Assembly: GCF_965363235.1 (NCBI RefSeq)
Contig: NC_134845.1
Span: 68,415,261 to 68,479,260 of the forward strand
Reading direction: 5' to 3'
Length of the DNA stretch: 64,000 nt
Origin: Mytilus galloprovincialis
Lineage: Eukaryota > Mollusca > Bivalvia > Mytilida > Mytilidae
Under the pieces are notes generated by a model. The model did no database searches and was not told where the DNA came from. It saw only the letters and a list, made by a program, of their open reading frames with translations. The position numbers and the translations under genes are program-made. Of this stretch, positions 55,801-59,801 are shown piece after piece (position 1 is the first letter of the stretch; each line of letters opens with the position of its first letter).

Positions 55801-57146
55801 CTTCATCTAAATAAAAGTTATCACAGTTGAAAGGCCTTTAATATAATTCAAATTTAAAAGCTTTAGAAAAAGAAAGTTCATGAAAGTTGTCCAAAACACA
55901 GCTAAAATGTATAAAGGTAATCTGTGCATGGAGCTAGAAAAAGATCAGTGTTTCGTAACTCAACATTTTTATAAAAGTCAATCTTACAGAAAATGAACAT
56001 ATAAATGACATTTCATGTCAACACAAACGTACTGACTTTTGGCCTAGTAAAACCATAGGGGATGAAATGTCTACCAGAAGTGTTATTGGTCCAGTCAACA
56101 GAAACAGATACTATGCTTAAAATATGGTAGGCCATGCATTTAGTCTAGATAAATGCCTGGCTGACCCATACCTCTTGAAGAAAAACATTTGGGAGGCAAA
56201 TTGAAGCTTTAATTTGATTATGATCATATATGAAATAACTCAAGGTTATCAGTCACTAGGTGCTTTTCTTTCATTATATCTTTATAACCATCTATATGGT
56301 TTAGTCATTTGAGACTTGGGTGTCAGATCTGTAAAAGAGGGGCGAAAGATTACCAGAGTCAAACTCATAAATTGAAAATAAACTGACAACACCAGGGCGA
56401 AAAATGAAAAAAAACAAATAGACAAACAATAGTACACATGACACAACATAGAAAACTAAAGAATTTATAAGCAACGCAAACCCCACCAAAACCTGGGGGT
56501 GATCTCAGGTGCTCTGTAACCATGTAATAGTCTCAGTAAGACTAATTCACATTTATTTTAAACAAAAAACACATATTATCAAGAATTAACAGGCTGCATG
56601 TAGGTTGTCTTTTGGCATTTTGTGTTGGTTGATTGTCTCATAATAATAAACTATTCTTTCAGATAAGGGTGAAGGTTTGGTACCATTAAAACGTTTAAAC
56701 CTGCTGCAATCGTTTGCACACGTCCTAATTCAGGAATCTGATGTTCAGTAGTTGTAGTTTGTTGATGTGGTTCATAAGTGTTTCTTGTTTCTCATTTTTT
56801 ATATGGATTAGACCGTTGGTTTTCCTGTTTGAATGGTTTAACACTAGTAATTTTTTGGGGCCCTTTATAGCTACATGTTTGGTGTGAGCAAAGGCTTCAT
56901 GTTGAAGACCGTACCTTGACTGACAATGGTTTACTTTTATAAATTGTGATTTGGATGGAGAGTTGTCTCATTGGCACTATAGCTTACCACATCTTTCTAC
57001 ATCTATTTACTATCTATTCATAGTTATAAATATAAATCCTTTGACGGAACTACAACATTCTGTGTTATTTTGTATATCTTACCAATATCACTATCATCAC
57101 TTTCTGTGAAGTCCATTTTCATTGGTCTGAAAATTCCTTTACTCAT
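19688..57146 (-). CDS. CCDC138: CCDC138-like coiled-coil protein, 13 coding exons
   Basis: Exons on the minus strand, from 5' to 3': 57,146-57,083; 55,520-55,347; 53,712-53,636; 52,912-52,781; 34,410-34,291; 32,662-32,585; 31,833-31,714; 30,090-29,941; 29,539-29,417; 28,307-28,097; 27,552-27,428; 20,706-20,516; 19,835-19,688. All introns are GT-AG, all phases join, and the coding length is 1,713 nt (570 residues plus stop). The N-terminal 80 residues are acidic and then basic. Residues about 85-215 form a coiled coil, and 256-570 are a helical globular part. Stretches agree with human CCDC138 as I remember it: RRLKDNFETL, VQARLTNLQ, STLRRLGEEL, LEKLSIILQKLSK and a C-terminal AFLALNLKSILFNL. 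The human protein is about 665 residues, longer mainly at the N-terminus. It is linked to centrosomes or centriolar satellites, and its exact role is unclear. The start rests on the first ATG after a strong acceptor. Confidence 0.88.
19909..20150 (-). mobile_element. Retroelement 3'-tail fragment, copy 3 (old)
   Basis: A diverged copy within the last CCDC138 intron, in the transcribed orientation of the host gene. It shares GATACCAAAGG, AAAACTAAAGACTAAGCAAC, ATCTCAGGTGCTCTGG and GTAAGCAGATCCTGC with copies 5 and 6. Confidence 0.65.
20516..20706 (-). CDS. CCDC138: CCDC138 coding exon 12
   Basis: Acceptor ACTTTCAG, donor GTTAGT, leaving phase 2. FLESCGNEQWFRTVAMVLRA and LEKLSIILQKLSK match the human FLEACSNSLFFRTCSVLLRA and the identical LEKLSIILQKLSK. 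Confidence 0.93.
21089..21790. promoter_or_regulatory. Four RFX X-box-like palindromes in an intron
   Basis: GTTGCCTAGCAAC at 21,089-21,101 and 21,266-21,278, GTTGCTTAGCAAC at 21,429-21,441, and CTTGCTTAGCAAC near 21,778-21,790. The spacing of 177 and 163 bp, then twice about 172, suggests an old tandem repeat. The words resemble the RFX-site consensus GTTGCC-N-RGCAAC. They lie in the 6.7-kb intron between CCDC138 coding exons 11 and 12. Regulatory function is only inferred. Confidence 0.35.
22570..22738 (+). repeat. Dispersed repeat ending CACATCTTCCTATATCTA
   Basis: GGGGCCCTTTATAGCTTG, GTGTGAGCCAAGG, ACATTGACCTATTATGG and ATTTGGATGGAGAGTTGT are shared with 22,960-23,300, 54,315-54,665 and 56,650-57,010. 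Shorter pieces lie at 39,778-39,840, 60,670-60,780 and, inverted, 44,340-44,420. All full copies end at the same CACATCTT word, like a retroposon 3' end. Class unknown. Confidence 0.6.
22960..23300 (+). repeat. Dispersed repeat, longer copy
   Basis: Same family as 22,570-22,738 with more of the 5' part: GGGTTAGGGTGAAGGTTG, AGGAACCTGTTCGG, GTGGTTCATACGTGTT and ACCGTTGGTTTTCCTGTTTG. The adjacent copies are in the same direction. Confidence 0.6.
24882..24988. mobile_element. Foldback (MITE-like), 107 bp
   Basis: ACTATGAGCGTACTTACGAC at the left and its inverse (GTCGTAGGTACGCTCATAGT) at the right, with a 55-bp centre. Non-coding. Confidence 0.7.
25238..25360 (-). mobile_element. Retroelement 3'-tail fragment, copy 4
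   Basis: AAGAGGGGCGAAAGCTACC, GGACAGTC, CCATGGCTAAAAATGAAAA: inverse of the tail at 35,160-35,245. Confidence 0.7.
25932..25939. repeat. 8-bp target-site duplication, left
   Basis: CCTGAAGG immediately before the TIR. The identical word follows the element at 26,806-26,813. The uninterrupted copy near 35,055 reads CCGGAAGG at the same site (minus-strand view), which confirms the target. Confidence 0.85.
25940..26805. mobile_element. hAT-type non-autonomous element (MITE), 866 bp
   Basis: The ends read CAGGGTTGGCAAA and its inverse TTTGCCAACCCTG, flanked by the 8-bp duplication CCTGAAGG. This end sequence and duplication length are those of hAT transposons. Both subterminal regions carry many copies of ACCCGGGTTTT and TACTGGG words, probable transposase-binding repeats. 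The AT-rich middle (about 26,050-26,690) has no transposase frame, so the element depended on an autonomous relative. It inserted into an existing retroelement copy and is therefore younger than it. Confidence 0.85.
27105..27255 (+). repeat. Dispersed repeat with GGGTCTTCAACTGAGAC
   Basis: ACCAAACTCTGACCATTGGG, CAATGGGTCTTCAAC, CATCAACTGGCCCCT and GAAAATGGACGTCACAC are words of a common bivalve repeat. Downstream parts of the same family lie at 39,640-39,730 and 49,850-49,946 (AGGCTCCTGACTTGGGACAG). Class not determined. Confidence 0.45.
27428..27552 (-). CDS. CCDC138: CCDC138 coding exon 11
   Basis: Acceptor ATTCAACAG, donor GTATGA. CKELFLYYQATPVVLQYL matches the human GKTLFLEYQAVPVILSHL. 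Only its length hid it from an ORF search. Phase joins both neighbours. Confidence 0.88.
28097..28307 (-). CDS. CCDC138: CCDC138 coding exon 10
   Basis: Acceptor TTTTATAG, donor GTAAGT, leaving phase 1. STLRRLGEELYRS and FRSSNQHVRLLSSLIILKTL match the best-conserved human segments (TLRRLGEDIF and FFKSSNLPLRFLSTLIVLKT). Confidence 0.92.
28480..28990. repeat. Degenerate tandem repeat in a CCDC138 intron
   Basis: Words such as CACCAAATATAGTTGACCTA, ATGAGGTCAAGATCAGATGA and GAGACTGACATGTGCACC recur in order about two to three times. A related piece lies at 39,240-39,360. Confidence 0.5.
29417..29539 (-). CDS. CCDC138: CCDC138 coding exon 9
   Basis: 41 codons, acceptor TTTTGTAG, donor GTAAGT. 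LQFIYWSLINVEQ matches the human VKFIYWSLRQLDA. Confidence 0.9.
29941..30090 (-). CDS. CCDC138: CCDC138 coding exon 8
   Basis: 50 codons, acceptor TTTTTCCAG, donor GTATAG. GILLDWICDAHLRYA corresponds to the human TVFMDWISDHHLSK, the start of the C-terminal globular part. Confidence 0.88.
30132..30318. mobile_element. MITE with AGGGCTATTCCATTAA ends, 187 bp
   Basis: The left end AGGGCTATTCCATTAACATT and its inverse at the right (AATGGAATAGCCCT) form TIRs of about 30 bp. It lies in a CCDC138 intron. No coding content. Confidence 0.75.
31535..31677. mobile_element. MITE with GGGTTGTGTTCAATAT ends, 143 bp
   Basis: GGGTTGTGTTCAATATTGTA at the left is mirrored at the right by the inverse of GGGTTGCGTTCAATATCGTA. 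Inner arms (AGATTTT and TACATAGAT-like) extend the pairing. Confidence 0.7.
31714..31833 (-). CDS. CCDC138: CCDC138 coding exon 7
   Basis: 40 codons of a polar linker (KQKGQQRDNKVQKEKK), acceptor TTTTTTAG, donor GTAACT. It is weakly conserved and supported mainly by splice sites and phase. Confidence 0.75.
32330..32455 (-). repeat. Dispersed repeat with GTCTCTTTGACACATT
   Basis: GGTTGTTGTCTCTTTGACAC and CATTTCC words appear inverted at 51,312-51,385 and 51,645-51,725 (GAGACAACAACC, GAATGGAAAT). Class unknown. Confidence 0.45.
32585..32662 (-). CDS. CCDC138: CCDC138 coding exon 6
   Basis: 26 codons, acceptor CTTTTCAG, donor GTAAGA. AVSVQARLTNLQ closes the coiled coil and matches the human AKRVQARLDNLQ. 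Confidence 0.9.
33407..33517. mobile_element. Near-perfect foldback, 111 bp
   Basis: AGTCCAAATAATTATGACGT continues to TTATAATTTTTTTC and is mirrored almost base for base. The loop is only about 18 bases. It is flanked by TA on both sides (TA-GTCC and GGAC-TA), which fits a Tc1/mariner-like MITE, although TA is too short to prove it. Confidence 0.75.
34291..34410 (-). CDS. CCDC138: CCDC138 coding exon 5
   Basis: 40 codons, acceptor TCTATTACAG, donor GTAAGT. RRLKDNFETLVKANDAMKK matches the human KRLRSSFDALKELNDTLKK region of the coiled coil. Confidence 0.9.
34498..35245 (+). mobile_element. 5'-truncated reverse-transcriptase retroelement copy
   Basis: A 5'-truncated copy. The first part encodes the C-terminal portion of a retroelement reverse transcriptase, with LYDKRDDFSFPIVNFPF and YGVYISQLIRYSRACISYH, motifs I know from abundant invertebrate elements. 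A non-coding tail follows, with GAGCACCTGAGATCACCCC, CATGGCGTTGTCAGTTTG and the end TTTCGTCCCTCTTTTA. The family is non-LTR or Penelope-like, which I cannot settle without the catalytic part. The tail is the source of the many short copies in the window. The left boundary at about 34,498 is the point where the match to the coding region begins. Confidence 0.75.
35246..36165. other. Intronic stretch before B-box gene 1
   Basis: Holds a short inverse tail piece (about 35,264-35,300) and a stretch with GATGTGTCCATGAGATACAG and GGATGCCCCACTTGC near 35,315-35,360. The latter resembles the left ends of the arrays at 48,189 and 49,947, so it is a related element. No exon seen. The promoter of B-box gene 1 must lie here, but I see no clear TATA box. 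Confidence 0.4.
36166..37890 (+). CDS. B-box/NHL-like TRIM-related protein 1 (no RING)
   Basis: 574 residues in one exon. The first B-box has Cys16, 19, 29, 32, 37 and 40 with His45 and His53/54. The second has Cys81, His86, Cys91, 95, 98, 103 and 106, then His111 and His114. A coiled coil of about 125-225 follows, then from about 290 a beta-propeller-like part with repeated strands (KVFDLAMMPDGRLLLS, GRIVGLDMKGQVKC, PQDITFTSAGLILACD). No RING finger precedes the B-boxes, so ubiquitin-ligase activity is not expected. The family, greatly expanded in bivalves, probably binds proteins or RNA through the propeller. Two in-frame starts exist. The second ATG (36,190, MAQDSTVCGIC) gives an N-terminus like its paralogues (MAQ-, MAS-) and may be the real one. 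AATAAA at 37,913-37,918 runs directly into an A-tract. Confidence 0.85.
   Translation: MSLLESVCMAQDSTVCGICEESTILKWICIECDLYLCQDCYVKFHSKSKTLAHHLVMDIKEYGTEQMLEKILKVKIKEINCDGSKHCDQKCSIFCLDCNKPICSSCVVTCHKDHDFYKISEIFDKKMTKLKDMRVKSEEHISVCKHEEQELIVMISKGSKKFDDTKTEILHNQKIYMDLIQKHFDNLLKDAENQWNLTRETINREIELIQRNIQQMEAQKKKIDQIFTPHKISEILTSNHSHISQVLPSKSAYQMSLQQAKFKPGDLSHLGENMNQLLYGCLYKGPKYTLIRSNLTKMKCISKIIHLQNRSGILANHKDELIQKVKFETDGIKVEKEIKTKVFDLAMMPDGRLLLSKETSDLELINMDGGKELFHSFFLFLTFGVYVHKEDIFVGVAKSIEKYPNYQDGRIVGLDMKGQVKCTFGKEHKSGKPLLTCPTRIVANSEIICVIDTLERDKDNNRLEEGRIVGINHKGEEKWSYSDKSGALTGRFYPQDITFTSAGLILACDYWGNSIHAINKDGDVTGWIDVQDIGFPMYPTSLDVDDQGILWVGCRIKGSNKEVKTHKIYSFKFS
38269..38402. mobile_element. Foldback (MITE-like), 134 bp
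   Basis: ACATAGTGTGCTTGTGACCT and its inverse AGCACACTATGT enclose arms with ATACGGTATATATGGGGTCA. The loop contains GCAAAGCTCGAAT. Non-coding. Confidence 0.75.
40829..41340. repeat. Two diverged tandem units of about 250 bp
   Basis: ATCTACCTGATACCTTAATT and ATCTACCTCATACCTTAATT begin the two units. ACACATTTG, TGATAAAAAC and ATATACTTATTCATGT recur in each in the same order. Confidence 0.6.
41352..41454. repeat. 54-bp tandem duplication
   Basis: Two nearly identical units contain GAAAACATATTTTTCTAATG and GATATTGTGAAATGTTTTTT, joined by CGCG. The near identity indicates a recent slip. Confidence 0.8.
41870..43576 (+). CDS. B-box/NHL-like TRIM-related protein 2 (no RING)
   Basis: 568 residues in one exon. 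First B-box: Cys18, 21, 31, 34, 39, 42, His47 and His56. Second: Cys83, His86, Cys91, 95, 98, 103, 106, then His112 and His115. The segment about 125-230 is helical and charged, a probable coiled coil. The C-terminal half has propeller-like repeats, including TVYDMAKLHNGDILIS, GKIAVLNSEGNVKRTF, CPTRIVAHLDNTICFID and GRIMNIDKEGNLMWTY. All zinc ligands are present, so the copy looks functional. It is closer to protein 3 than to protein 1: the linker KTLAGHNKIDIEQCGTEN has a near twin in protein 3 (QTLSGHAKIDIEQCSTEN). A possible acceptor (AATTTCAG) lies upstream near 41,783. AATAAA follows at about 43,591. Confidence 0.87.
   Translation: MAQKQSPLNQEVNIPTLCQMCDESSNIKWMCIECNLFFCAECESKFHKKSKTLAGHNKIDIEQCGTENIAKVIHKAGLKNMNCEVHSDLICVLFCQDCQQPVCTNCVLANSHEEHKLFSISDVYDEKFCEMEDFHKKVQENILFCSQVQSELKHMLDDGRKQHTKNKQILLQLEEEVITKAQKYAKKNLALVDSEWKTLEGSLKQEFKVLKTLRNQMVTDKEIISRGTSASEMLSKLYPSSENMHSPKKSVYQMVLKQISYNPKYEIKQDDIERLIKDFLEQKIGPIFQTKKSYRTKLKSVSKVLLLDNNQALIASEKDKIVQKIQFDNEDIKVLKTLPETTVYDMAKLHNGDILISFQENQLNIFREKNDSIELFYSFSPLLKTFGIHVNEENEILVGLSAGFPDEEDKITKPGKIAVLNSEGNVKRTFEYGKKTHSKEFLCTCPTRIVAHLDNTICFIDKLTKNNKGRIMNIDKEGNLMWTYEDKYQGPYPEEIAVMNSAGCILVTFYHQFLILSKYGSVIIKCSFFRSGISGISIAINKEMKFYAGEKNPHNTVRPYVKIHTIDI
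43742..44330. mobile_element. TIR element between B-box genes 2 and 3, 589 bp
   Basis: The left end AGTAAAGGAGTAGGTTCAGT and the inverse of the right end (AGTAAAAGAGTAGGTCCGGT) form TIRs of about 40 bp that continue into GACCCCTTTTTGGCC-like sequence. An inner palindrome pairs 43,970-44,013 with 44,063-44,112 (GTGGCCGCATTCGTGTTCAT and its inverse). No transposase frame, so it is non-autonomous. Superfamily not determined. Confidence 0.75.
44331..46223. other. Spacer before B-box gene 3
   Basis: Contains an inverted piece of the CACATCTT repeat (44,340-44,420), a tRNA-like SINE head at 45,553-45,625, and otherwise AT-rich sequence without a supported exon. A possible acceptor TTGTAATTCAG ends at 46,210, just before the gene-3 start. 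Confidence 0.45.
45553..45625 (+). mobile_element. tRNA-like SINE head
   Basis: TTTGGCTCAGTTGGTAGAGC gives a good A box with a paired D stem (GCTC/GAGC). GGTTTGAAACC about 30 bases later is a near B box. The anticodon and acceptor stems do not fold, so it is a relic and not a working tRNA gene. Confidence 0.4.
46224..47996 (+). CDS. B-box/NHL-like TRIM-related protein 3 (no RING)
   Basis: 590 residues in one exon. First B-box: Cys17, 20, 30, 33, 38, 41, His46 and His55. Second: Cys82, His85, Cys90, 94, 97, 102, 105, then His111 and His114. A long charged helix (about 120-235) is followed by the propeller-like part with KVFDMDIMPNGDILLS, GKIVVLNSKGSIKRKHEF, CPTRIVTNSENTICFID and GRIVGIDQEGNVKWIY. 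Compared with its two neighbours it has an extra glycine/asparagine-rich loop (YYGDGYGKNINN) between blades. All zinc ligands are kept. It lies 2.6 kb downstream of gene 2 and shares its orientation, a tandem duplicate. AATAAA signals follow near 48,143-48,188, at the edge of the first large tandem array, so the 3' end may run close to it. Confidence 0.87.
   Translation: MASFKPEEKYSLIPLICQICDISSDLKWMCPECDLYFCADCELKFHRKNQTLSGHAKIDIEQCSTENINEIIGKAEIEKISCGLHTEEKCNLFCKDCQNTVCKNCVSSGSHQNHELASLEDIFKEKSMEKHNFQTRIESHIDHYTQTANEMEYMLEKATAKYKRTQENILQTEKQLITETKGYFKTMVEKIETEWENIEEMVKEEIKEAESKKGQLVKYDESLTQAIAPMKMLTTSYPLNLCYHVNESVYHHKLQQTSLERYQRHTRWTLSTAIEHEYDLLKGPDFKEVTSFITNFKGISKLILMDNRKAIIASYKDEILQSIQFEKSEIKVEQETSKTKVFDMDIMPNGDILLSVEECKLKLLKENGIAEHAPFHSFSPLKTFGVHINKENEIIVGISAGFPTEKDEVSKPGKIVVLNSKGSIKRKHEFEQDEYRNQLCVCPTRIVTNSENTICFIDIFKKAYYGDGYGKNINNKGRIVGIDQEGNVKWIYHGTGHQQSSSSYFLCPKDIAIINSTGCILIYEAPIKHFQTFHILSQDGSAIAYSDLRLTNLDRKLDGLGSLAIDKDQKLYVGSDETYRSAKIHIFEFM
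48189..49764 (+). mobile_element. Pearl/Helentron-like element with 189-bp core array
   Basis: The left end is AACAAGAATGTGTCC with ACACGGATGCCCC. About eight core units follow. The marker TGTTCAGTGA falls at 48,411, 48,600, 48,769, 48,958, 49,147 and 49,336, so the unit is 189 bp, with one of 169 bp. The 20-bp difference is one copy of a nested duplication of AAAAACTTTAACCTGAAGCC. A (GACGAACG)-type microsatellite (49,671-49,716) comes next, then a terminal hairpin (ATGCCCC/GGGGCAT). The design of core tandem repeats plus tetranucleotide run is that of bivalve Pearl elements, which are non-autonomous Helitron relatives. No Rep/helicase frame is present. Confidence 0.7.
49947..51166 (+). mobile_element. 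Second Pearl/Helentron-like element, 184-bp core
   Basis: Same left end (AACAAGAATGTGTCC), with six core units marked by TGTTCAGTGG at 50,168, 50,352, 50,536, 50,720 and 50,904 (unit 184 bp) and a first divergent one near 50,000. It ends with a microsatellite at 51,053-51,115 and the hairpin ATGCCC/GGGGCAT, the last part repeated. It appears to have landed inside another dispersed repeat whose halves (GACTTGGGACAG to the left, GTTAAACATGTTTTGTAAG to the right) flank it. Confidence 0.7.
51167..52780. other. Intron remainder before CCDC138 coding exon 4
   Basis: Contains two copies of the GAGACAACAACC repeat (51,312-51,385 and 51,645-51,725) and a short GACTTGGGACAGGCA piece near 52,388. No exon seen. 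An octamer word, ATGCAAAT, at about 52,105 is isolated. Confidence 0.45.
52781..52912 (-). CDS. CCDC138: CCDC138 coding exon 4
   Basis: 44 codons in phase 0, rich in Glu, Lys and Arg with coiled-coil heptads (EREEKVKERERIV). The acceptor is CATTCAAG and the donor GTATTTAG. It borders the 18.4-kb intron. Confidence 0.85.
53636..53712 (-). CDS. CCDC138: CCDC138 coding exon 3
   Basis: Acceptor TTTTTGTAG, donor GTAGTA. It encodes a helix, IKDIYKELQVISDKLK, that matches the human SQIYDELFQIHLKLQ start of the coiled coil. Confidence 0.85.
54315..54665 (+). repeat. Dispersed CACATCTT-family repeat, full copy
   Basis: GGGTTAGGGATAAGGTTGC, TCAGGAACCTGTTGTTCAG, TTGATGTGGTTCATAAATG, GACCGTTAGTTTTCCTG and GGGGCCCTTTACAGCTTGC, ending ATACCACATGTTCTTAT. 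Same order as 22,960-23,300. Confidence 0.6.
54728..55081. mobile_element. MITE with CAGGGTTCT ends, 354 bp
   Basis: The left end CAGGGTTCTGGCTAAGG mirrors the right end CCTTAGTGAGAACCCTG. The centre is a 41-bp perfect palindrome at 54,923-54,963 (GTTTAAATGTTTTCAG arms). GGACTCA/TGAGTCC words recur near both ends. The ends look hAT-like. The flanks ACAATACT and ATTATACT agree at six of eight positions, which is not a clean duplication. Confidence 0.65.
55347..55520 (-). CDS. CCDC138: CCDC138 coding exon 2
   Basis: Acceptor TTATTTTCAG, donor GTATAA. It encodes a proline/aspartate-rich part and then a basic patch (KHQRKKRNHYHSDH). The motif SDFYLNEAKQRK resembles the human SNFYQSKYKRR region. 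Confidence 0.8.
56333..56520 (-). mobile_element. Retroelement 3'-tail fragment, copy 7
   Basis: AAAAGAGGGGCGAAAGATTA, AAACTCATAAATTGAAAATA, CAAACCCCACCAAAACC and GATCTCAGGTGCTC: inverse of 35,050-35,245. Confidence 0.7.
56650..57010 (+). repeat. Dispersed CACATCTT-family repeat near CCDC138 exon
   Basis: Full-length copy ending 73 bp from the donor side of the first CCDC138 coding exon. Shared words are AAGGGTGAAGGTTTGG, GTTGATGTGGTTCATAAGTG and ATTTGGATGGAGAGTTGTC. Confidence 0.6.
57083..57146 (-). CDS. CCDC138: CCDC138 first coding exon
   Basis: Acceptor GCTTTCAG at 57,148 lies one base before the ATG. It encodes MSKGIFRPMKMDFTESDDSD and ends at donor GTAAGA in phase 1. An upstream non-coding or short coding exon is implied by the acceptor. 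Confidence 0.75.
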
Positions 57147-57829
57147 CCTGAAAGCATATAATTTTAAATTGCAATAATAAATGTAGCCAATATTCATTTT
57201 GTTCAGGATCACTCAATAAAAGTGTGTGTACAACTACAATGAGTGTTTCAGTTACTGGGAATTCATTGTTATTAGTTGGATACCATTATTAGTGGCTTTT
57301 GTTGGAACAGGTGAACCATGAATTCAAATGTTCAACGAATAACATATTTTCAATAGGCTATGTTCATGTATACAGAGATAGGCAAAACCACAAATTCAAT
57401 TATCCTTGAATATCAAAGTGTAAAAAATTGATACGGTAATGATACCCATGAAAATAAATTAACCTGAAGTAGTATTAAAAACAAAAATTGTGTAGGGAAG
57501 AAAAAAAGTAAAATCTTTCTTGTCCTGAATTATTCTGAAGTTACTATTAAAGATGACTAGTAAACAGTTCTTAATATTTTAAGTAATCAGAAACTTCTAA
57601 ATTTCTAGTGTGTGAATTGATTTATTTCAATGAATTTAATAGAACTAAGGCCAACCACTTTCTTTTGACGTGGCTAATTTATTATGGAGTTTTAAAGTGA
57701 AGTTCAAGTTTGAAAGTGTGGTAAACATTCAAAATACATTTCATATGGAGATATTGCAATACATGTATTTGTGTTTTATTGTCATTTATAATAAATATGA
57801 AACTGTTTTTTCAATCTTAGTTATCTGCT

Positions 57830-58078
57830 GGGCCTAAAATAAAATATTGTTTGTTTCCCCAATCCCGACCGACCCTGCAAAATTGGTGCTACTCATCAAA
57901 TTTTATTGTCAAAACTAAGTCAAATACTATTTTATTCATTTTAGATTTTCAGGCTTGCCGGATCGTCTGATAATGTTCAAGCTTTTTAGAAAAATAAAGT
58001 TATTTCCCTACCTACCTACCCACACCTGGCTTGGCAGGGTCGGGATTGGGGAAACAAACAATAATTTAAATTAGGCCC
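57830..58078. mobile_element. MITE with long GGGCCTAAAATAAA ends, 249 bp
   Basis: TIRs of about 50 bp contain TTGTTTGTTTCCCCAATCCC, CGACC and CCCTGC on the left and their inverse on the right. One end of a related element appears at 63,270-63,320 (TAGGCCAAAATAAAAAGATT). Confidence 0.75.
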
Positions 58079-58719
58079 TACATGAGCCAATTCATTGATA
58101 TCTGTTTTCTTAAAAACACATTCTCATCCTTCACGTTTAAACCCTTCATGTTCACCACCTGGGTTTGATGGCACCTTATTTTTTATTCAAATACAGATTA
58201 AATTATTAGATGTATATATCTTTTCATGAATAAAATTTCATAAAATTGAGAATGGAAATGGGGAATGTTGTCAGACTTTTTTAGTAAAATATTTTTTGGG
58301 GTTATATAGACATGATAGACAGATAGACAAATGATAGATATGACATGATTAATAATTATATATGATTGCTATTAATTGGTATCAGAGACATATACTAGTC
58401 TATAACATATCATACTATAATTGTCTCTTTTTTAATTGGTATTCACAAAACCAATAAGGTATTATTGTAATGTGTTTGAAAATCATGACTGGTGTTAAAA
58501 CTAGCTTTAGTATAGAACGAAATAAAAGTAGTTTGGTAGAAGTAAAAACAATGAAGATTCCTACCATATGTCATGGGACAGGCACATATAGAATTTGGCG
58601 GGTTAAACCTGTTTACATACATGTATATGTGATGGGATTGCTTCCCTGAAGTAAAAAATGTGGTAGATACTTAGCCAGCTGTAAGCGATTGAGCTAAGGA
58701 AGTACTTCTTAAGCTTAGT

Positions 58720-59192
58720 TGGTTGACTCAGGGTAACACGAATGACCGAATAACACTTGTTATGACCGAATAACACTTGAAATTTTAATATTAGCACATA
58801 TTGGTGACTTTTAAACATTGATTATTAAATATTAATATATTATCGATGTATTTTACAACTTAAAAATGAATACCAGAAAGAAGATAAGTTCATAAAGATC
58901 ATTTAAAATTTAGTGTGTACATGTACATTGAACATGGCTGTCATTGTGATTTCCGTGGTCACCATATTGGATGCACACACTAAATTTTAGTTTTTTATGA
59001 GCTTATGTGCCTTCTATAAATCATTTATGAGTTATAAAATACATCGATAATTATATACTATTATTTAATAATCAATGTTTAAAAGTCACCAATATGTGCT
59101 AATTTTAAAATTTAAAGTTCTATTCGGTCATTACAAGTGTTATTCGGATAATAACAGTGTTATTCGGTCATTCGAGGTACTGGTTGACTCAG
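58720..59192. mobile_element. 449-bp foldback with 12-bp direct repeats
   Basis: TGGTTGACTCAG lies at 58,720-58,731 and again at 59,181-59,192. Between them, arms of about 210 bp are inverse copies (CACGAATGACCGAATAACAC, TTAGCACATATTGGTGACTT, TTATCGATGTATTTTA). The centre lies near 58,955. The direct repeats look like a target duplication. The flanking words AAGCTTAGTTGG and GGTCCCAGGTTTGAGTCTC look like a split tRNA-like SINE head. Confidence 0.65.
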
Positions 59193-59581
59193 AGGTCCCA
59201 GGTTTGAGTCTCGGTGGAGTCAAGCGATTTTGTTATGAAATTCATGCTCTCCTATTACATATAAAAGCCTGTTTACTTCGCATTATGATTATTTTTAACA
59301 GATTTTACCCTTTTTAAAATTTAACACCTGATTCATGTTTATTATGATTCATGTTTATTATGTTTATTTACTCAACCTGTTGTTCTTGTCTGAACAAGAA
59401 TTTAAACAGAACCCCAAATGAAAACAGCATTTCTGCTTTAATTCTACTAAAATCTTATAATCAAAAGACTATACTAAAGCGAGCTTTGTTATTGAGAAGT
59501 AGCATGAAGTATTTAAGAGCGCTTAAGCGATAAAATGTCACTTAAAGTTTGAAAATTCTACATTTGTTTATAGTTTCTTAC

Positions 59582-59611
59582 GCCATCTTGTTTTTTTTCT
59601 GCAGGATTCAT
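59582..59611 (-). promoter_or_regulatory. Candidate CCDC138 exon-1 end and shared promoter
   Basis: On the minus strand an ATG (NPAEKKQDG) runs 30 nt to a strong donor, GGC-GTAAGA. The word AAGATGGC just before it resembles a YY1 site, often found at transcription starts. Direct splicing to 57,147 would put this ATG out of frame with CCDC138, so this exon would be a leader with a short upstream frame, unless another exon lies between. NAXD starts on the other strand only 130 bp away. Confidence 0.4.
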
Positions 59612-59740
59612 TCTTGTTTCTATGGAGTTTCCCTTAGACTCGATAATACTACTAGAAGTATCCCGAAAAATAAGACATTCGAACATCTCTAGACTTATTC
59701 AGACGGTAGAGAAAAAGGTCAAGGACAAACCGCGGGGAAA

Positions 59741-59801
59741 ATGCTGTCTGTAGCTAGTCTTTTAGGTTCACTTTTGAGCAGGTCCAGTGGTGGACCAACA
59801 G
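59741..59801 (+). CDS. NAXD: NAXD candidate exon 1
   Basis: ATG after CCGCGGGGAAA. It gives 20 codons plus one base. Weak donor GTTGTC. Phase 1 fits the two leftover bases of exon 2. Confidence 0.5.
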
